64,000 bases of DNA from Paramecium octaurelia (lineage: Eukaryota; Ciliophora; Oligohymenophorea; Peniculida; Parameciidae), in the NCBI GenBank assembly GCA_905182995.1, contig CAJJDP010000165.1:70575-134574 (forward strand), in the 5' to 3' direction. Below are positions 34,054 to 45,437 of this stretch, piece after piece. The position numbers and the translations under genes were made by a program. The notes beneath the pieces are model-generated. The model worked only from the letters and a program-made list of their open reading frames with translations. It did not search any database and was not told where the DNA came from. The stretch's first letter is position 1; every line of letters starts with the position of its first letter.

Positions 34054-34940
34054 ATGATTAGTGGAGCATTCCGAAGATCATTTATAGGCAGAGCTCACTT
34101 TGGTCTTGTTTCAGAATATAATAGCAGAGTCAACTAGAAGTTGTATAAGGGAGTACAAGTATCAGAAGCACCACAATTCTTCACTACATCTGCAAGACCA
34201 GGAAATTTCGGAGATCATATTGATTTCAAAGTTCAAATGGATAATTGGTTTGATGAAAATAGGTACTTATTGTTTAGACATTTAATTTAGAGTTCATAAT
34301 GAACATGAGACTGAAATTAAAAGAACTTAAATTTATGCATTGAATGCTGTCTATTATGGTGGATTGCTTTCCTTCGCAAGATTGTTTGCAGTTGGACTTA
34401 TTGGCAGATTAGATGGCTGGAAGAGATATGACAGAGACACATACCTTGAGATGGAGTAATAATTAACATTTAGTGCATAGCATCGGAGATTTACCACCAG
34501 GTGAAGTCATGTAAATCGTATGGAATGGTACACCAGTATTCATTAGAAGATTGACTTAACAAGAAATCAAAGATGAAGATAACTTACCAAAAGAAACAAT
34601 TTTAGATCCAAGGTGAATTCTTAAATTTAATTGTTAGTTCTGAAGTTGTTCTTACTAATTGTGGAAACACTAAAGTCTTGGTTGTTAGTGCATTGTGTAC
34701 TCATTTAGGATGCATTCCAATCCCATATTTAGGTGCTTATAATGTAAATATTGTCCCTTAATATTATAGGGTTGGGTTTGCATTTGTCATGGTTCAGTTT
34801 ATGACAAATATGCAAGAGTGAGACAAGGACCTGCATTGTAAAATTTACCATTCATTAATAACTCAATCTATGATGATGTTATCGTCTGCATTGAAGAAAT
34901 GAAATTCCCAAGAGAACCAAGTTAAAGATATTGGACTTGA
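34054..34940 (+). CDS. Rieske iron-sulfur protein of cytochrome bc1 complex
   Basis: ATG 34054 to TGA 34938-34940, introns 34263-34290, 34456-34480, 34613-34637 (GTG start) and 34744-34769; 261 codons. The N-terminus (M-I-S-G-A-F-R-R-S-F-I-G-R-A) is a mitochondrial targeting sequence. One membrane span near G-G-L-L-S-F-A-R-L-F-A-V-G-L anchors it in the inner membrane. The 2Fe-2S ligands are C-T-H-L-G-C and C-I-C-H-G-S; the second box is normally C-P-C-H-G-S. Its role is electron transfer from ubiquinol to cytochrome c1. The 3' part from 34600 is repeated at 35924 (see repeat entries). Confidence 0.95.
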
Positions 34941-34986
34941 AACAGCAATACATATATATTATATTAAATAACACAACAATCAATAT

Positions 34987-35463
34987 TCAAAAATCAATTA
35001 AATTTTAGTTTTGGGACTATTATTATTACTATTATGGTTGTTATTGACTCTGTTGCGGCTGTTAGAATTATGCAAAAGCTTATGAATTGATTGGCTAATT
35101 TTGATTTTACTATTAAGGACTGGCATTAAGTTATTGTGAGAATGATGCGGATTAATTCTAATTATTTTTAATGTCCCAACTAATTCTGGTTGCTTTAATT
35201 AAGATGCGATTGTTGAATAATGGAATCTAGGCTGTGTCTGTTGGTAAGTCAAGCCAGACTGTGTTGTGACTTGTTTTATATCTAAATCTAAAGATATATT
35301 CTCCCTAAAGTGGGAAACTAGTCTTAATATCTTTGAGGGTGATTTGATCAACTTGTTTACCTATTCTTGTAATTAATATGTTTGATTACCCGAATGCATT
35401 AGGAATTTCAACATCATCATTGTCCTGTGGCACCACATAGTAGATTAGGGTAAATTATTTCAT
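34987..35463 (-). CDS. DIX-like domain protein with poly-Gln tail (copy 1)
   Basis: ATG 35463 (M-K-Q-F-T-L-I-Y-Y-V-V-P) to TGA 34987, 159 codons, no intron. Residues 1-100: beta-rich start, then I-T-L-K-D-I-K-T-S-F-P, Y-I-F-R-F-R-Y, V-W-L-D-L-P-T-D-T-A-Q-I-P and I-L-I-K-A-T-R-I-S. The order and spacing resemble DIX (Dishevelled/Axin) domains, which polymerise head to tail. The remaining 55 residues are Gln/Asn/Ser-rich, with runs of Gln encoded by mixed CAA, TAA and TAG codons. Inferred role: a small scaffold that self-assembles; the partner is unknown. Convergent with the Rieske gene, 46 bp apart. Confidence 0.7.
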
Positions 35464-35490
35464 TATTTATTATTATTGCAAATATATTAA

Positions 35491-35890
35491 TCAATTGTAG
35501 GCAATATATTTTTGAGTTGATGAAAACTTTTGAAACCCTATAATGTAGCATCTTATAAATCCTTCGCTAATAGCCTTTCCTCTTGCTCTATTGCTAATAT
35601 TCTTACTTCTGTGCAAAAACTTCAAATATCTACTTCTGTTGCATTTGGACATAATCAAAATCATTTCATTGTCAATATAATTTTGTTAATAACTCAGGTA
35701 TCCAAAATTCTTTTCCATGCTCATCGTTCTCGAGTAGATTTTAAATTAATAGTTACCACAAGATGTTATTTTCTTCCTATTGTTGTTTAATCTTTTCAGA
35801 ATAAGGTCCCAGTCCATATTGCTTTAATAAATCAACATCATTTTAATCTAAATGTATTGTTTCTGTTTACTTACACCTAAATTTTAACAT
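35491..35890 (-). CDS. Small hypothetical gene, frame not fully resolved (copy 1)
   Basis: A start at 35890 (M-L-K-F-R) followed by a 27-nt intron leads to N-D-V-D-L-L-K-Q-Y-G-L-G-P-Y-S-E-K-I-K, which recalls the N-terminal segment of proteasome ATPase Rpt1, but no AAA domain follows. A second open frame reaches TGA 35491 (N-R-A-R-G-K-A-I-S-E-G-F). One more intron of 3n+1 length is needed between them and was not identified. It may be a truncated gene. Confidence 0.35.
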
Positions 35891-35922
35891 CACAACTTAA
35901 ATACTCTGTAATACTAAAATAT

Positions 35923-35923
35923 N
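35923..35923. other. Ambiguous base N between the two repeat copies
   Basis: The only N in the window sits exactly between the copies, so this is where two contigs were joined or where assembly was uncertain. Confidence 0.95.
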
Positions 35924-36264
35924 TTTTAGATCCAAGGTGAATTCTTAAATTTAATTGTTAGTTCTGAAGTTGTTCTTACTAATTGTGGAAACACTAAAGT
36001 CTTGGTTGTTAGTGCATTGTGTACTCATTTAGGATGCATTCCAATCCCATATTTAGGTGCTTATAATGTAAATATTGTCCCTTAATATTATAGGGTTGGG
36101 TTTGCATTTGTCATGGTTCAGTTTATGACAAATATGCAAGAGTGAGACAAGGACCTGCATTGTAAAATTTACCATTCATTAATAACTCAATCTATGATGA
36201 TGTTATCGTCTGCATTGAAGAAATGAAATTCCCAAGAGAACCAAGTTAAAGATATTGGACTTGA
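35924..36264 (+). pseudogene. 3' fragment of the Rieske gene (copy 2)
   Basis: Repeats the last exons of the Rieske gene, including C-T-H-L-G-C and C-I-C-H-G-S, without the 5' exons or targeting sequence. No start codon or upstream exon exists, so it cannot make the protein. Most likely an assembly duplicate, not a real pseudogene. Confidence 0.85.
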
Positions 36265-36310
36265 AACAGCAATACATATATATTATATTAAATAACACAA
36301 CAATCAATAT

Positions 36311-36787
36311 TCAAAAATCAATTAAATTTTAGTTTTGGGACTATTATTATTACTATTATGGTTGTTATTGACTCTGTTGCGGCTGTTAGAATTATGCAAA
36401 AGCTTATGAATTGATTGGCTAATTTTGATTTTACTATTAAGGACTGGCATTAAGTTATTGTGAGAATGATGCGGATTAATTCTAATTATTTTTAATGTCC
36501 CAACTAATTCTGGTTGCTTTAATTAAGATGCGATTGTTGAATAATGGAATCTAGGCTGTGTCTGTTGGTAAGTCAAGCCAGACTGTGTTGTGACTTGTTT
36601 TATATCTAAATCTAAAGATATATTCTCCCTAAAGTGGGAAACTAGTCTTAATATCTTTGAGGGTGATTTGATCAACTTGTTTACCTATTCTTGTAATTAA
36701 TATGTTTGATTACCCGAATGCATTAGGAATTTCAACATCATCATTGTCCTGTGGCACCACATAGTAGATTAGGGTAAATTATTTCAT
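36311..36787 (-). CDS. DIX-like domain protein (copy 2)
   Basis: Same frame and length (159 codons) as 34987-35463; I noted no difference. If the repeat is artefactual there is a single gene. Confidence 0.6.
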
Positions 36788-36814
36788 TATTTATTATTAT
36801 TGCAAATATATTAA

Positions 36815-37214
36815 TCAATTGTAGGCAATATATTTTTGAGTTGATGAAAACTTTTGAAACCCTATAATGTAGCATCTTATAAATCCTTCGCTAATAGCCT
36901 TTCCTCTTGCTCTATTGCTAATATTCTTACTTCTGTGCAAAAACTTCAAATATCTACTTCTGTTGCATTTGGACATAATCAAAATCATTTCATTGTCAAT
37001 ATAATTTTGTTAATAACTCAGGTATCCAAAATTCTTTTCCATGCTCATCGTTCTCGAGTAGATTTTAAATTAATAGTTACCACAAGATGTTATTTTCTTC
37101 CTATTGTTGTTTAATCTTTTCAGAATAAGGTCCCAGTCCATATTGCTTTAATAAATCAACATCATTTTAATCTAAATGTATTGTTTCTGTTTACTTACAC
37201 CTAAATTTTAACAT
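36815..37214 (-). CDS. Small hypothetical gene (copy 2)
   Basis: Same sequence as 35491-35890, including the frame problem. Here the upstream flank (37246 onward) is unique sequence and presumably the true promoter side. Confidence 0.35.
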
Positions 37215-37405
37215 CACAACTTAAATACTCTGTAATACTAAAATACTATATTGATAATTTGAATTAAGATTCTTAATTTTAATAGTTTACTATAATAAAA
37301 GTCACTACATTCTATATTAATTTTTGAAGAAATCATCTTTTTAAACTCATAGAATTTAAGCCTAAAATTTGAGTGATCACTTAAAATTAAATAATAATTT
37401 TTATT

Positions 37406-38229
37406 ATGAATTTAGTCGATCAAATACAAAAATAATTCCAAGAACTCTCTAAGGTTTTTCTAAATTGTAAATATTTAATTAACGATTAATAGGTCTATAT
37501 GAAGTATCAATCAATATAGACCAAAATAATCAACAACTCTTAAGATTAGAACAAATTATTAAATAAGCCGCAATTGACATTTTAGAAGAGTTTCCGTTAT
37601 AGAAAGAAATTAATCAATAGCATAAATAGACAAAACCTAATTAGCAGTCGATTTAGATTAGAATAAAGGGAAAAGTTGAAAAATAAAATTAGAATCTAAA
37701 TACTTAAAAAGAAAATGCTAAAATCTTAAAAAGTCAAGCATTGTAAGAAGACAGTAAAATGGAATAGTTGATACCATAAATAACATTGAAACAACCTTTT
37801 GATTAGACTTGTTTTCTATGTTAAAATTAAAATAATTTAAAACAGTAAACAAGTAAGATAATTAATGATAACCAATATTTCTATCATATGGAATGTTTCA
37901 CTAAAGCTAAATTTAATCATTTAAGTATCGATAGAATGTTAGAAATTTTTAAATCGAAAATTTGTAAAATTTGCAATAAACATGGGGCATATTATTAATG
38001 TGAAAATTGCGAATTATGGTATCACTATGGTTGTATGTCAGAATTATATCAGAATACTAAAGAATGTATTGATTGTCCTTGTAAACCAATTGATATCTTT
38101 TAAGCATAAGAAATTGATTTCTAAGCAGAAGATGTTCCGAGTAAGAAAAAAATAAAAATTGATCATATATCACAAAACACAGATTTATTTTCTGACATCT
38201 CTTTTAAGAGAGAATTAAAATCAATGTGA
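37406..38229 (+). CDS. PHD-finger-type zinc protein
   Basis: ATG 37406 to TGA 38227-38229, one 26-nt intron (37467-37492), 266 codons. Residues 1-120 are Gln/Lys-rich and helical. Then C-F-L-C, a spaced H-M-E-C-F, C-K-I-C, H-G-A-Y-Y-Q-C, C-E-L-W-Y-H-Y-G-C-M and C-I-D-C-P-C form paired zinc clusters in the order of an extended PHD finger (C-x2-C ... H-x2-C ... C-x2-C ... C-x2-C ... H-x2-C). Such domains read histone tails or bind DNA, so a chromatin role is expected. The C-terminus is basic (S-K-K-K-I-K-I). Confidence 0.85.
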
Positions 38230-38284
38230 TTTATACAACTAATAATATTGTTTAACTATTGTTAGATTATATTTTAAGTTATAT

Positions 38285-41218
38285 TCAAGATCTTGTTTGG
38301 CTAATGTGACGAACAGACTAAGAAGATATCTTATTAATTTTTCTTTTTTTTAATTTTATTGGTATTTTCTTTACCTTTTTCAATTTGGCCACTACTGATT
38401 CTAAATTAAATCCTGTATCATAAAATTCCATATCTGTTTATGCGTCTATTTGATATTCTTTGGCAACCATTAATTAAGCAATTTCTATTTCTATTAACAA
38501 TACTTAATCTACATCATAAGATTTTGTTTGGTATGAAGAATAGGATTATAATTATATTGATTATTATTACATTTGCTATGATTATTGTTGCTGTAACGTT
38601 ATTTATTATTATATTTGCTATTATGGAGTTGGTTATAGTACATTGAATTCTTCCTCAATTCTTTCACCTTAATCCATTTTGATTTAATTTATTATAACGG
38701 TTCCTCTTTTAACACTTTATTTAATTTTTTTCTCAATTGGATTGGAATCTCTTTCTTGCGTTCCACAATTTTTGCATTAAGCATTTTTTTAGAGAGAAGA
38801 TCTGGTTTGCCTTTTTTTTGACTTATTCGATTTTTCTTCATTATTATACTAAATATCCGATTCCTTCCGTTTTGATTCCCTTTTAATTAACAATAAATTT
38901 TGTGAACGAATCCTTTTGTCTGATTCTAATAAAGAGTTTGAGTCGCTTCCTTCCTATTCTGAATCTTATTGCATTTGAAACTTATTAGAGATAATAAATT
39001 CAGAATTAGGTCCCAATTCATTCAAATAACCTTTTTAGGCGCAAAAATTGAATGCTGAAGCCTAGAAATTTCTCAATTATCCAAAAGTGTTCTATTTATT
39101 AATAATTAATTTACATTACATTATGAATTTTCTCATTCTTTCTTAATCTACCAATTGATCTTCTTTGTTATTTTTCGCCATGATCATTTTTTTTAAATAA
39201 TCTCAGGTAATTAGGAGTATAAAATACAAAAGGACATCGAGTAAAAGTATGATTTTATCGACATAATTCACAACCTCCTAATTTAACCCTTCCATTGAAT
39301 TCAATCTAATGTTTTACATAATAGAAATGCTCTCTGTCTCTTTGATTATATTTTAAAAGATCTAAGAGATCATCATATGTAATGTAAGCTAATTTAGAAA
39401 ATTTAACTGCTCTTGTTGAAAATAAAGCAGGATGTTAAGAAATAAATGATTTTTCATCAATAGCTTAATTTCTCTGATATATTTTAATAATTTTATTGTT
39501 GCTAATATATGCTTCAACTTCTCCTTTTAAAATAAAGTAGATTCGATCGACTTTTTATCTACTAATGATGAATATATTACCCTTCAATAGAGATGGTCTC
39601 TTCTGGTACAAACGTTTGCTCTTTGACCAAAATGCATAACTTTTCGATAAATTATTAAGAAAAGTTTTATCTGATTAATTTTGAATTCAACAATATATTC
39701 TTATAAAAGTCTATTTTAACCTCTTTGTTAAGATTTCCTGATAAATGAATCATTAACTTTTCGCATTCCGATTCCATATCTCTCTCTTATTTGAGATAAT
39801 ACTCAAAAAATTTCTTCACTTTGACTTATAAATCTTTGTTTAAACCTCGTTTTTTTAGGAATGAATCAATCATTGTCATTCTATCTCTAAGATAATTTTT
39901 ATTTTCACTCATTTAAGCAAAAATAGCTCCAATACTAGAAATAGTGTAACCAAAAATTATTGAACTCAATAATGTAACTAAAATAACAAAAACCTTTTCA
40001 TATTTGGTTACCTTAAATTATGAAAAATAAATACTGGAATTATGTCTCCATATCCTATTGTTAAGGTTGTTATGCAAGCCCAATAGAAACTTGTGATATA
40101 TCTAGTTTACCAATTATCGTCTTATAATTATGCTCTCTGTATCCAAGTGTTATTTTCAAATTCCATTTCTTAAATTGCTATAAAATGCCAAAAGCAGGCT
40201 ATGACATGAGATGCAAACAAGAATGTCGACATTAGAGATACAATATCAACTGTAGAGGCAAAATTAACTCTCAGATTAAGAGTTTCTACAATATTTTCAA
40301 ATATATGCATAACCTAAACAATAATGAAATACCTTTACTCTAGAAACTCTAAATAATAGCACAAATTCTATGTATGGGATATTTTATCTACCAATCATAA
40401 AGGGGATTATCACGATGAAGTCCAGAATAAATTTTCCTTTTAGGTAATGCTTAAAAATTTATCCTCGATTCAAAACAAGCACCCCTCTTGAGTAATATGC
40501 AACATTAAAGTTCAACAAAATTTCAAACAAAAACACATACTAAGGCAATGTGTCAAGGAATATATCAACACCATCAACCACAGTTATATCAAAAGAGATC
40601 TTAAGTGGTATGTAAAATATGTTGATCAACAGAATTAAAAATACTACAACATCCCATTATAATTTTAGTACATTATCTGGTTTTATTGGCTTAATAAAAG
40701 AAGAGAATACGCTCAAGAAATTCATATATACCTTTAGCTTTGTTTGGAATAATTGCTAATATATAATATTTAATAATAACCCATGATCCTCCTTTTTCTC
40801 TGGCTCTTATTAATTTGTGGGTTAAATAAAAATTAAAATCAGCTGCTTTATCCCCAATTACTTTGAATTGTCTATGATCTAGATATCTGAGTTTAAATTT
40901 ATCAGAATTAGTTAATAAGTACGTAACAAACCTGGCTACAAGAACTATTATATTGAGTGCTCTTTCTTTCCAAATCCGATTTTTAAAGCCTGATTTGTTT
41001 TCAAACTCATCAGAATCATCTTATGAGACGATACTCTACTCACTTGCGTCGTTGGAAATCTTTATTTTTTCAAGCATATGAAATTAAGATTGCTTAGTTT
41101 TAAAATTTGTCAGGAATTCATCATCCTCATTTTGTAGATTTCTTTTGCTTATTAAGACTAACGAATTTGCTATACGAGGACTTGAACAAAGGTCTTCGTT
41201 GTGATCGAGGACAGACAT
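38285..41218 (-). CDS. Voltage/cyclic-nucleotide-type potassium channel
   Basis: Start ATG 41218 (M-S-V-L-D-H-N-E-D) to TGA 38285, roughly 950 residues after several short introns (for example 28 nt near 39095-39125). A cytosolic N-terminus and hydrophobic spans are followed by a pore with F-Y-W-A-C-I-T-T-L-T-I-G-Y-G-D, the potassium selectivity filter. A C-linker and cyclic-nucleotide-binding-like domain (I-Y-F-I-L-K-G-E-V-E-A-Y-I) come next, then C-E-L-C-x-Q-N-H-T-F-T-R-C-P, a zinc-knuckle-like motif typical of Paramecium channels. The last 300 residues are charged and Gln-rich with poly-Gln runs. Expected in the ciliary or cell membrane, shaping membrane potential and swimming behaviour. 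Not every intron was mapped. Confidence 0.92.
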
Positions 41219-41628
41219 TAATTTTAAAAATTAAAAAATGTATTTCGTTTTTATAAGCTGAAAAGAGGATTAGATAACATAGAAAAATAAGAATAAATAA
41301 TCGTTTATCCAAATTCAACCCGATTAATTTAGTTATAAAATCATATAAATAGATTTCGTTAGAAAAACAACAATTTCAAATTAATAAAATCATCATTATC
41401 AAGATATTTTAATATTTATCTTATTTTAGAGTTGTTTAAATAGTATTTAATAAAGTATTTCTCAAAAATATTGATAACAGCACTAGAAAAATAAAGAATT
41501 CGTTATTAAACCTTTAATATTCTTAAAATAATTATTTCATATTAAAAAAACTTTATATTTTTCTTTCATTTATATAATAATAATTTAATAAATAAAAATG
41601 ATTAAATTTGAAAATAAAAATAAAAAGT

Positions 41629-41700
41629 AGGACCTACTTGGATTCGAACCAAGGTCTTGAGGGTTAAAGCCTCAGGTACTAACCACTATACGATAGATCC
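41629..41700 (-). tRNA. tRNA-Gln(UUA), reads UAA
   Basis: Minus-strand cloverleaf. Acceptor GGATCTA pairs with TAGGTCC, the D arm contains GTAT-A-GTGGTTA-GTAC, the anticodon stem is TGAGG/CCTCA with loop CTTTAAC (anticodon 34-36 = TTA), and the T arm is CTTGG-TTCGAAT-CCAAG. No intron and no encoded CCA. In the standard code UUA would read the stop UAA; in ciliates this is the glutamine tRNA that reads UAA (and UAG through a separate CUA isoacceptor). The internal A and B boxes (TAGTGGTTAGTAC and GGTTCGAATCC) serve as Pol III promoter. Confidence 0.95.
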
Positions 41701-41849
41701 TATAGTTATTTTCTTTGGTTTAAAATACTATTTCTACACATTGTCTTATGCATTTAATTATATAATCAAAATATAATTGGGCTCAAGTAATTATAAAAAT
41801 TAAATATAAAGCTGGAAATTTTCATAAAATTTGATCAAAATGCAGAAAA

Positions 41850-43297
41850 TCATTTTGTGTTCATTTTTTTATAATTTTTTTAGAAAAAAGATTTTGATAT
41901 TAACCTTGAGCTATCAATATTGGATTTCTCTCGGTCTGATTTAGGACTCATATCAGTTTTTAAGTGAAGCTTATTAGGTGAATTTTTGGAAACATTATTA
42001 GGTGACTGATTTCTACTATTATGAAATAACAATGGCTTTAATTTGAAAGGCTCCTTTCTTATATGGACATTAAATCTATTGCCATTTACAAGTATTTTAT
42101 TAATCTCTGGCTATAAAAAAGGATGTTTTAAAGCTTGTGCAGCTGAAAATCGAATTTAAGGGTCTATCTCGATCAACCCTTTTAAAAAATTAATCCCACT
42201 TTTTGTAATGGATGAAGTATCAGAAAAGTCAATATGTCCTAGGAAATTTTTGACAATAATTTCTTTTGTTGTGTTTGATTTAAATGGATCTTTACAGAAC
42301 ATCAATTAATAGCATAATATACCAACACTATATATGTCTACTTTCAGTCCGTATTATTATTTTCTTAATATTTCAGGAGCGACACAACCAGGAGTACCAC
42401 AGTATTTGAATAAATAATTATTTTCACAATTTGCTTTTTCAGCCAAGCCAAAATCAATTAAACAAAGTGATTCATAATTATTTTATTATCTTAACATTAT
42501 GTTGCATTTTTTGATGTCTCTGTGAAATATTCCAAAACTATGCATATAATCAAGACTTCCTAAAATAGATTTCATTATTATTTTAATTTAATCTTCATCA
42601 AGTTTTCTTTCTTCAATATTACTATTCAAATCACCTCCTAACAATAACTCTTAAATTAAAATAATTTATGAATTTGACTCAAATACTCCTAAATATTTGA
42701 CAATATTAGGATGATTGAATAGTTTTAAATATTATATTTCAAACAATAAAGATTGCTTTACTTAATTATCTGTTTCGAGTTATGCCTTATCAAATACTTT
42801 TATTGCGTAATTTATGTCATCTATTTTAGATCGAACTTAATAAACCTAAAATTAAATATATTATTACATTAGCTGTTGATCCTCTACCAATTAGTTTTAA
42901 GATTTAATAATTGTATGTAAAATCTAATGAGATGCATTCTTTCATTAATACATTTATCCAATTATATATTTGTCCATAAAGCTCAATTTTATTTTCTTTT
43001 TTCTCTAATGATACTCCTATAATGTCTTGGCTCGAATTCCTTAGAACTGTTAAAAAAGCATTGGAGAAAAAAATGAATTTCTAAATATAACAACAATGGT
43101 ACGTTTTTAGAATACTTAATATGTTACTTCCCAATTGAAATATTTTTTTCTTTGGTAATTTCCAATCGCTTAACTGTCACACAAGCAGTAGACATCGATG
43201 AAAAACTTACGTTTGTAACCCAAAATTCTGTATCAGTAGATAACAATGAATTTTGAATATCAAAATATTAAGGATATTGCTTATTTCTGATAATCAT
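41850..43297 (-). CDS. PH-domain Ser/Thr protein kinase (AKT/AGC- or CAMK-like)
   Basis: ATG 43297 (M-I-I-R-N-K-Q-Y-P) to TGA 41850 with 22-nt introns near 43100 and 42860. Residues 1-110 look like a PH domain (W-V-T-N, L-E-I-T-K-E-K ... W-I-N-V-L). The kinase has L-I-G-R-G-S-T-A-N-V-Y (Gly loop), Y-A-I-K-V-F (ATP Lys), F-H-R-D-I-K-K-C-N, I-D-F-G-L-A, C-G-T-P-G-C-V-A-P-E-I-L and D-I-Y-S-V-G-I-L. All catalytic residues are present. The tail is Ser/Asn/Lys-rich. The N-terminal PH fold suggests lipid-dependent membrane recruitment. Confidence 0.9.
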
Positions 43298-43759
43298 AAT
43301 GTTAATAATTAACTTTTTTTTTAATAATTTTCATATTACACTGAGAAATGGGAGTTATTTTTTGAACTAAAAAATTACGTAATTAATGTTTCTTATTCTC
43401 TAGTTGTAATAAAGGCAACCTTCTCTTAGATAATAAAAAACATATATTATTATTGTTAAAAATACCTTTTACAAACTAATAATAAATCATCAAATGTTCG
43501 ATTAAAGTCATTGTTTTGAATCAAGATTTCAAAATATTTGTATAATATCTAGAAGTTAGGAAGCAATAGTTGTAAATTTAATATATAAATTATCTGAAAT
43601 TTGAAAGCATAAAAAAATCAAATTTTTTAGAATTTTTGAATATCAAGTATAATTCTATAACCTTATAAAATGAAAATTCTAAATTTTTAGTTTAAGAAGT
43701 ATCTAAATCTATTTTTTAAACAAATTCATCCTGAACAAAAATTATTCAATAAAATTTTA
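43298..43759. other. AT-rich intergenic region
   Basis: No gene recognised; probable promoter side of both the PH kinase (minus) and the membrane-protein gene (plus). Confidence 0.5.
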
Positions 43760-44519
43760 ATGATTAAATTTATAGTAACAATAAGTCATTTGAGCTAGTT
43801 GATTATTCATACCTGGTTTATGTATCAATGTGTATTGACATTTTATTCCGGGATCATAGTAGAAACATTATGGAATCAAGTTAAGTATTTAACAAACTTT
43901 TCAAATTGGGCTATGTTCACATTCTTAATACCTTTTGTTATATTTGATTTCAAAAATTACAATGCTTTGAGAATTCAAGATAGGTATCCATAGATTGTGA
44001 ATTTATTCTTCTAAGGAATCAATCCTATTATATTTTTGGTAATGGCAACTTATTAAAGTTTCATAATAATTGATCCTAATCTAGTGTTGGATGGATTTCT
44101 TCCAACATAATGGCAATTGGTAATACTTGCATATTTACATCTAGGTAATTGGCTGTTATTGTAAAAAATTTAATATTTTGCTAGGCAATTTGAGTATATC
44201 TTATATAAGCATAACCAAGTACCTAAACTTCAACGTTATGGATTTTTTTTTGCCTATACTTTTATTTATTTATTTATATATGGTAATTCAGGTGATATAA
44301 TTAGGCTGCTATTTTTTCTAGAGGGGAAAGCATGTTTATGGCTTTTAAAAAAATGTAAGCATTCCACTAGTTGTCATGATAAACATAATGTAATTTTTAA
44401 TAATATTGTTTGCCGATTATGCTTATGAAAAAGTGACAAGGTCAAAATTTTTCAAGAGATTTATCCTTGAAAATTATTCCATAAATAATTAAACCAGAAA
44501 TGAAAAGTAGAAACAATGA
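43760..44519 (+). CDS. Multi-pass membrane protein, 245 aa
   Basis: ATG 43760 to TGA 44517-44519 with one 22-nt intron (in 44281-44305); 246 codons. Six or seven hydrophobic spans (for example L-I-P-F-V-I-F-D-F, I-I-F-L-V-M-A-T-Y, L-V-I-L-A-Y-L-H-L-G-N-W) and a short basic C-terminal tail. The arrangement is reminiscent of TLC-type or fatty-acid-handling membrane proteins, but no catalytic motif is clear, so the function stays open. Confidence 0.7.
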
Positions 44520-44986
44520 ATATAATATTGATAAGTATTTTATTTAAAATTTTTGGAGAGTAGGTCACGAAACCTTCTTATTGATTAGATTTATCTTTGA
44601 TTAACAGAAGTTATGAAGAGATTATTGAAGAATCAATAAATTAAATTATTTTCAATGTCATCAAATAAATATCAATTTCATTTTTTTGTCCAAAATGGTT
44701 GTTTTGAACACAAGAAAGTTAATTTAAGGTTTTCTAATTTAAAATATAAGTCAAATAATAGAGGTGCTAAATAGGTAGTAATTATAAATCTTGAATAAGG
44801 TGAATTGAAGTAAATAGGATAGTTTCATCCATTTTCAATATAAATTAGTCATTCATGAATATAACTATTATTTTATTAAATTATAACTAAAATAATTATA
44901 GTCAATTTTCAAAATTATGCATTTCTATTTGTTATCTTATATTCGATTTTGATAGTACATGATCATTTGTTGTTGCTGCATACACA
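44520..44986. other. AT-rich spacer between convergent genes
   Basis: Short open pieces only (such as H-E-T-F-L-L-I-R-F-I-F near 44570); no complete gene seen. Confidence 0.4.
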
Positions 44987-45437
44987 TCATATGCTATCCC
45001 CTGAAATTATGGTAATTTTTACTTTAAATTCCTTATACGCTTAAAAAGTGAAGTACACAGAAACAATGTAAAAAGTCAAAGAAATTGCTTAGAGCAAAAA
45101 CTAATTTCTGCCATCGTTTGATAACTATTCAAGGTTGACTTTATTTTAGATATCAGTCAAAAAATTAACCACAATCAAAAAAGTGTTCATAAGACAAAAA
45201 AAGATGTAAATCACACAATTACAATAATTCAATTATGCCTAAGCACACCTAGTTTTATGTTTAATGATACCATAAAATAAAAGCCGATGTGAATTCTGCC
45301 ACGCCTGCCCACATATCGTAATACAGTTTTCCTAATGCTAAGCAGATTTGTAAGAAAATTATAAAGAAAATTATTCTCCTTAACACCTTTGCTTTCTCTG
45401 TTGTGGGAGGCACAATATCACCAACGCATAATATCAT
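44987..45437 (-). CDS. Small four-span membrane protein, 142 aa
   Basis: ATG 45437 (M-I-L-C-V-G-D-I-V-P-P-T-T-E-K) to TGA 44987 with one 22-nt intron; 143 codons. Four hydrophobic segments: R-R-I-I-F-F-I-I-F-L-Q-I-C-L-A-L, a second around W-A-G-V-A-E-F-T-S-A-F, V-I-Y-I-F-F-C-L-M-N-T-F-L, and I-S-L-T-F-Y-I-V-S-V-Y-F. Similar in size to small Golgi/ER tetraspan proteins; family not recognised. Confidence 0.7.

Larger units (their letters stand above)
34600..35921 (+). repeat. Direct repeat, copy 1 (1322 bp)
   Basis: 34600-35921 reappears at 35924-37245 with offset 1324. I saw no difference in the segments compared. It spans the 3' half of the Rieske gene, the DIX-like gene and a small gene. 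Copy 1 is continuous with unique sequence on its left only. Confidence 0.95.
35924..37245 (+). repeat. Direct repeat, copy 2 (1322 bp)
   Basis: Second copy of 34600-35921, continuous with unique sequence on its right side (37246 onward). It contains the three truncated or duplicated gene copies listed next. Confidence 0.95.

Noticed and set aside
35923..35923. Interpretation of the repeat as a true recent tandem duplication
   Set aside because: The N at the junction and the absence of visible differences between copies favour an assembly artefact, though not proven.
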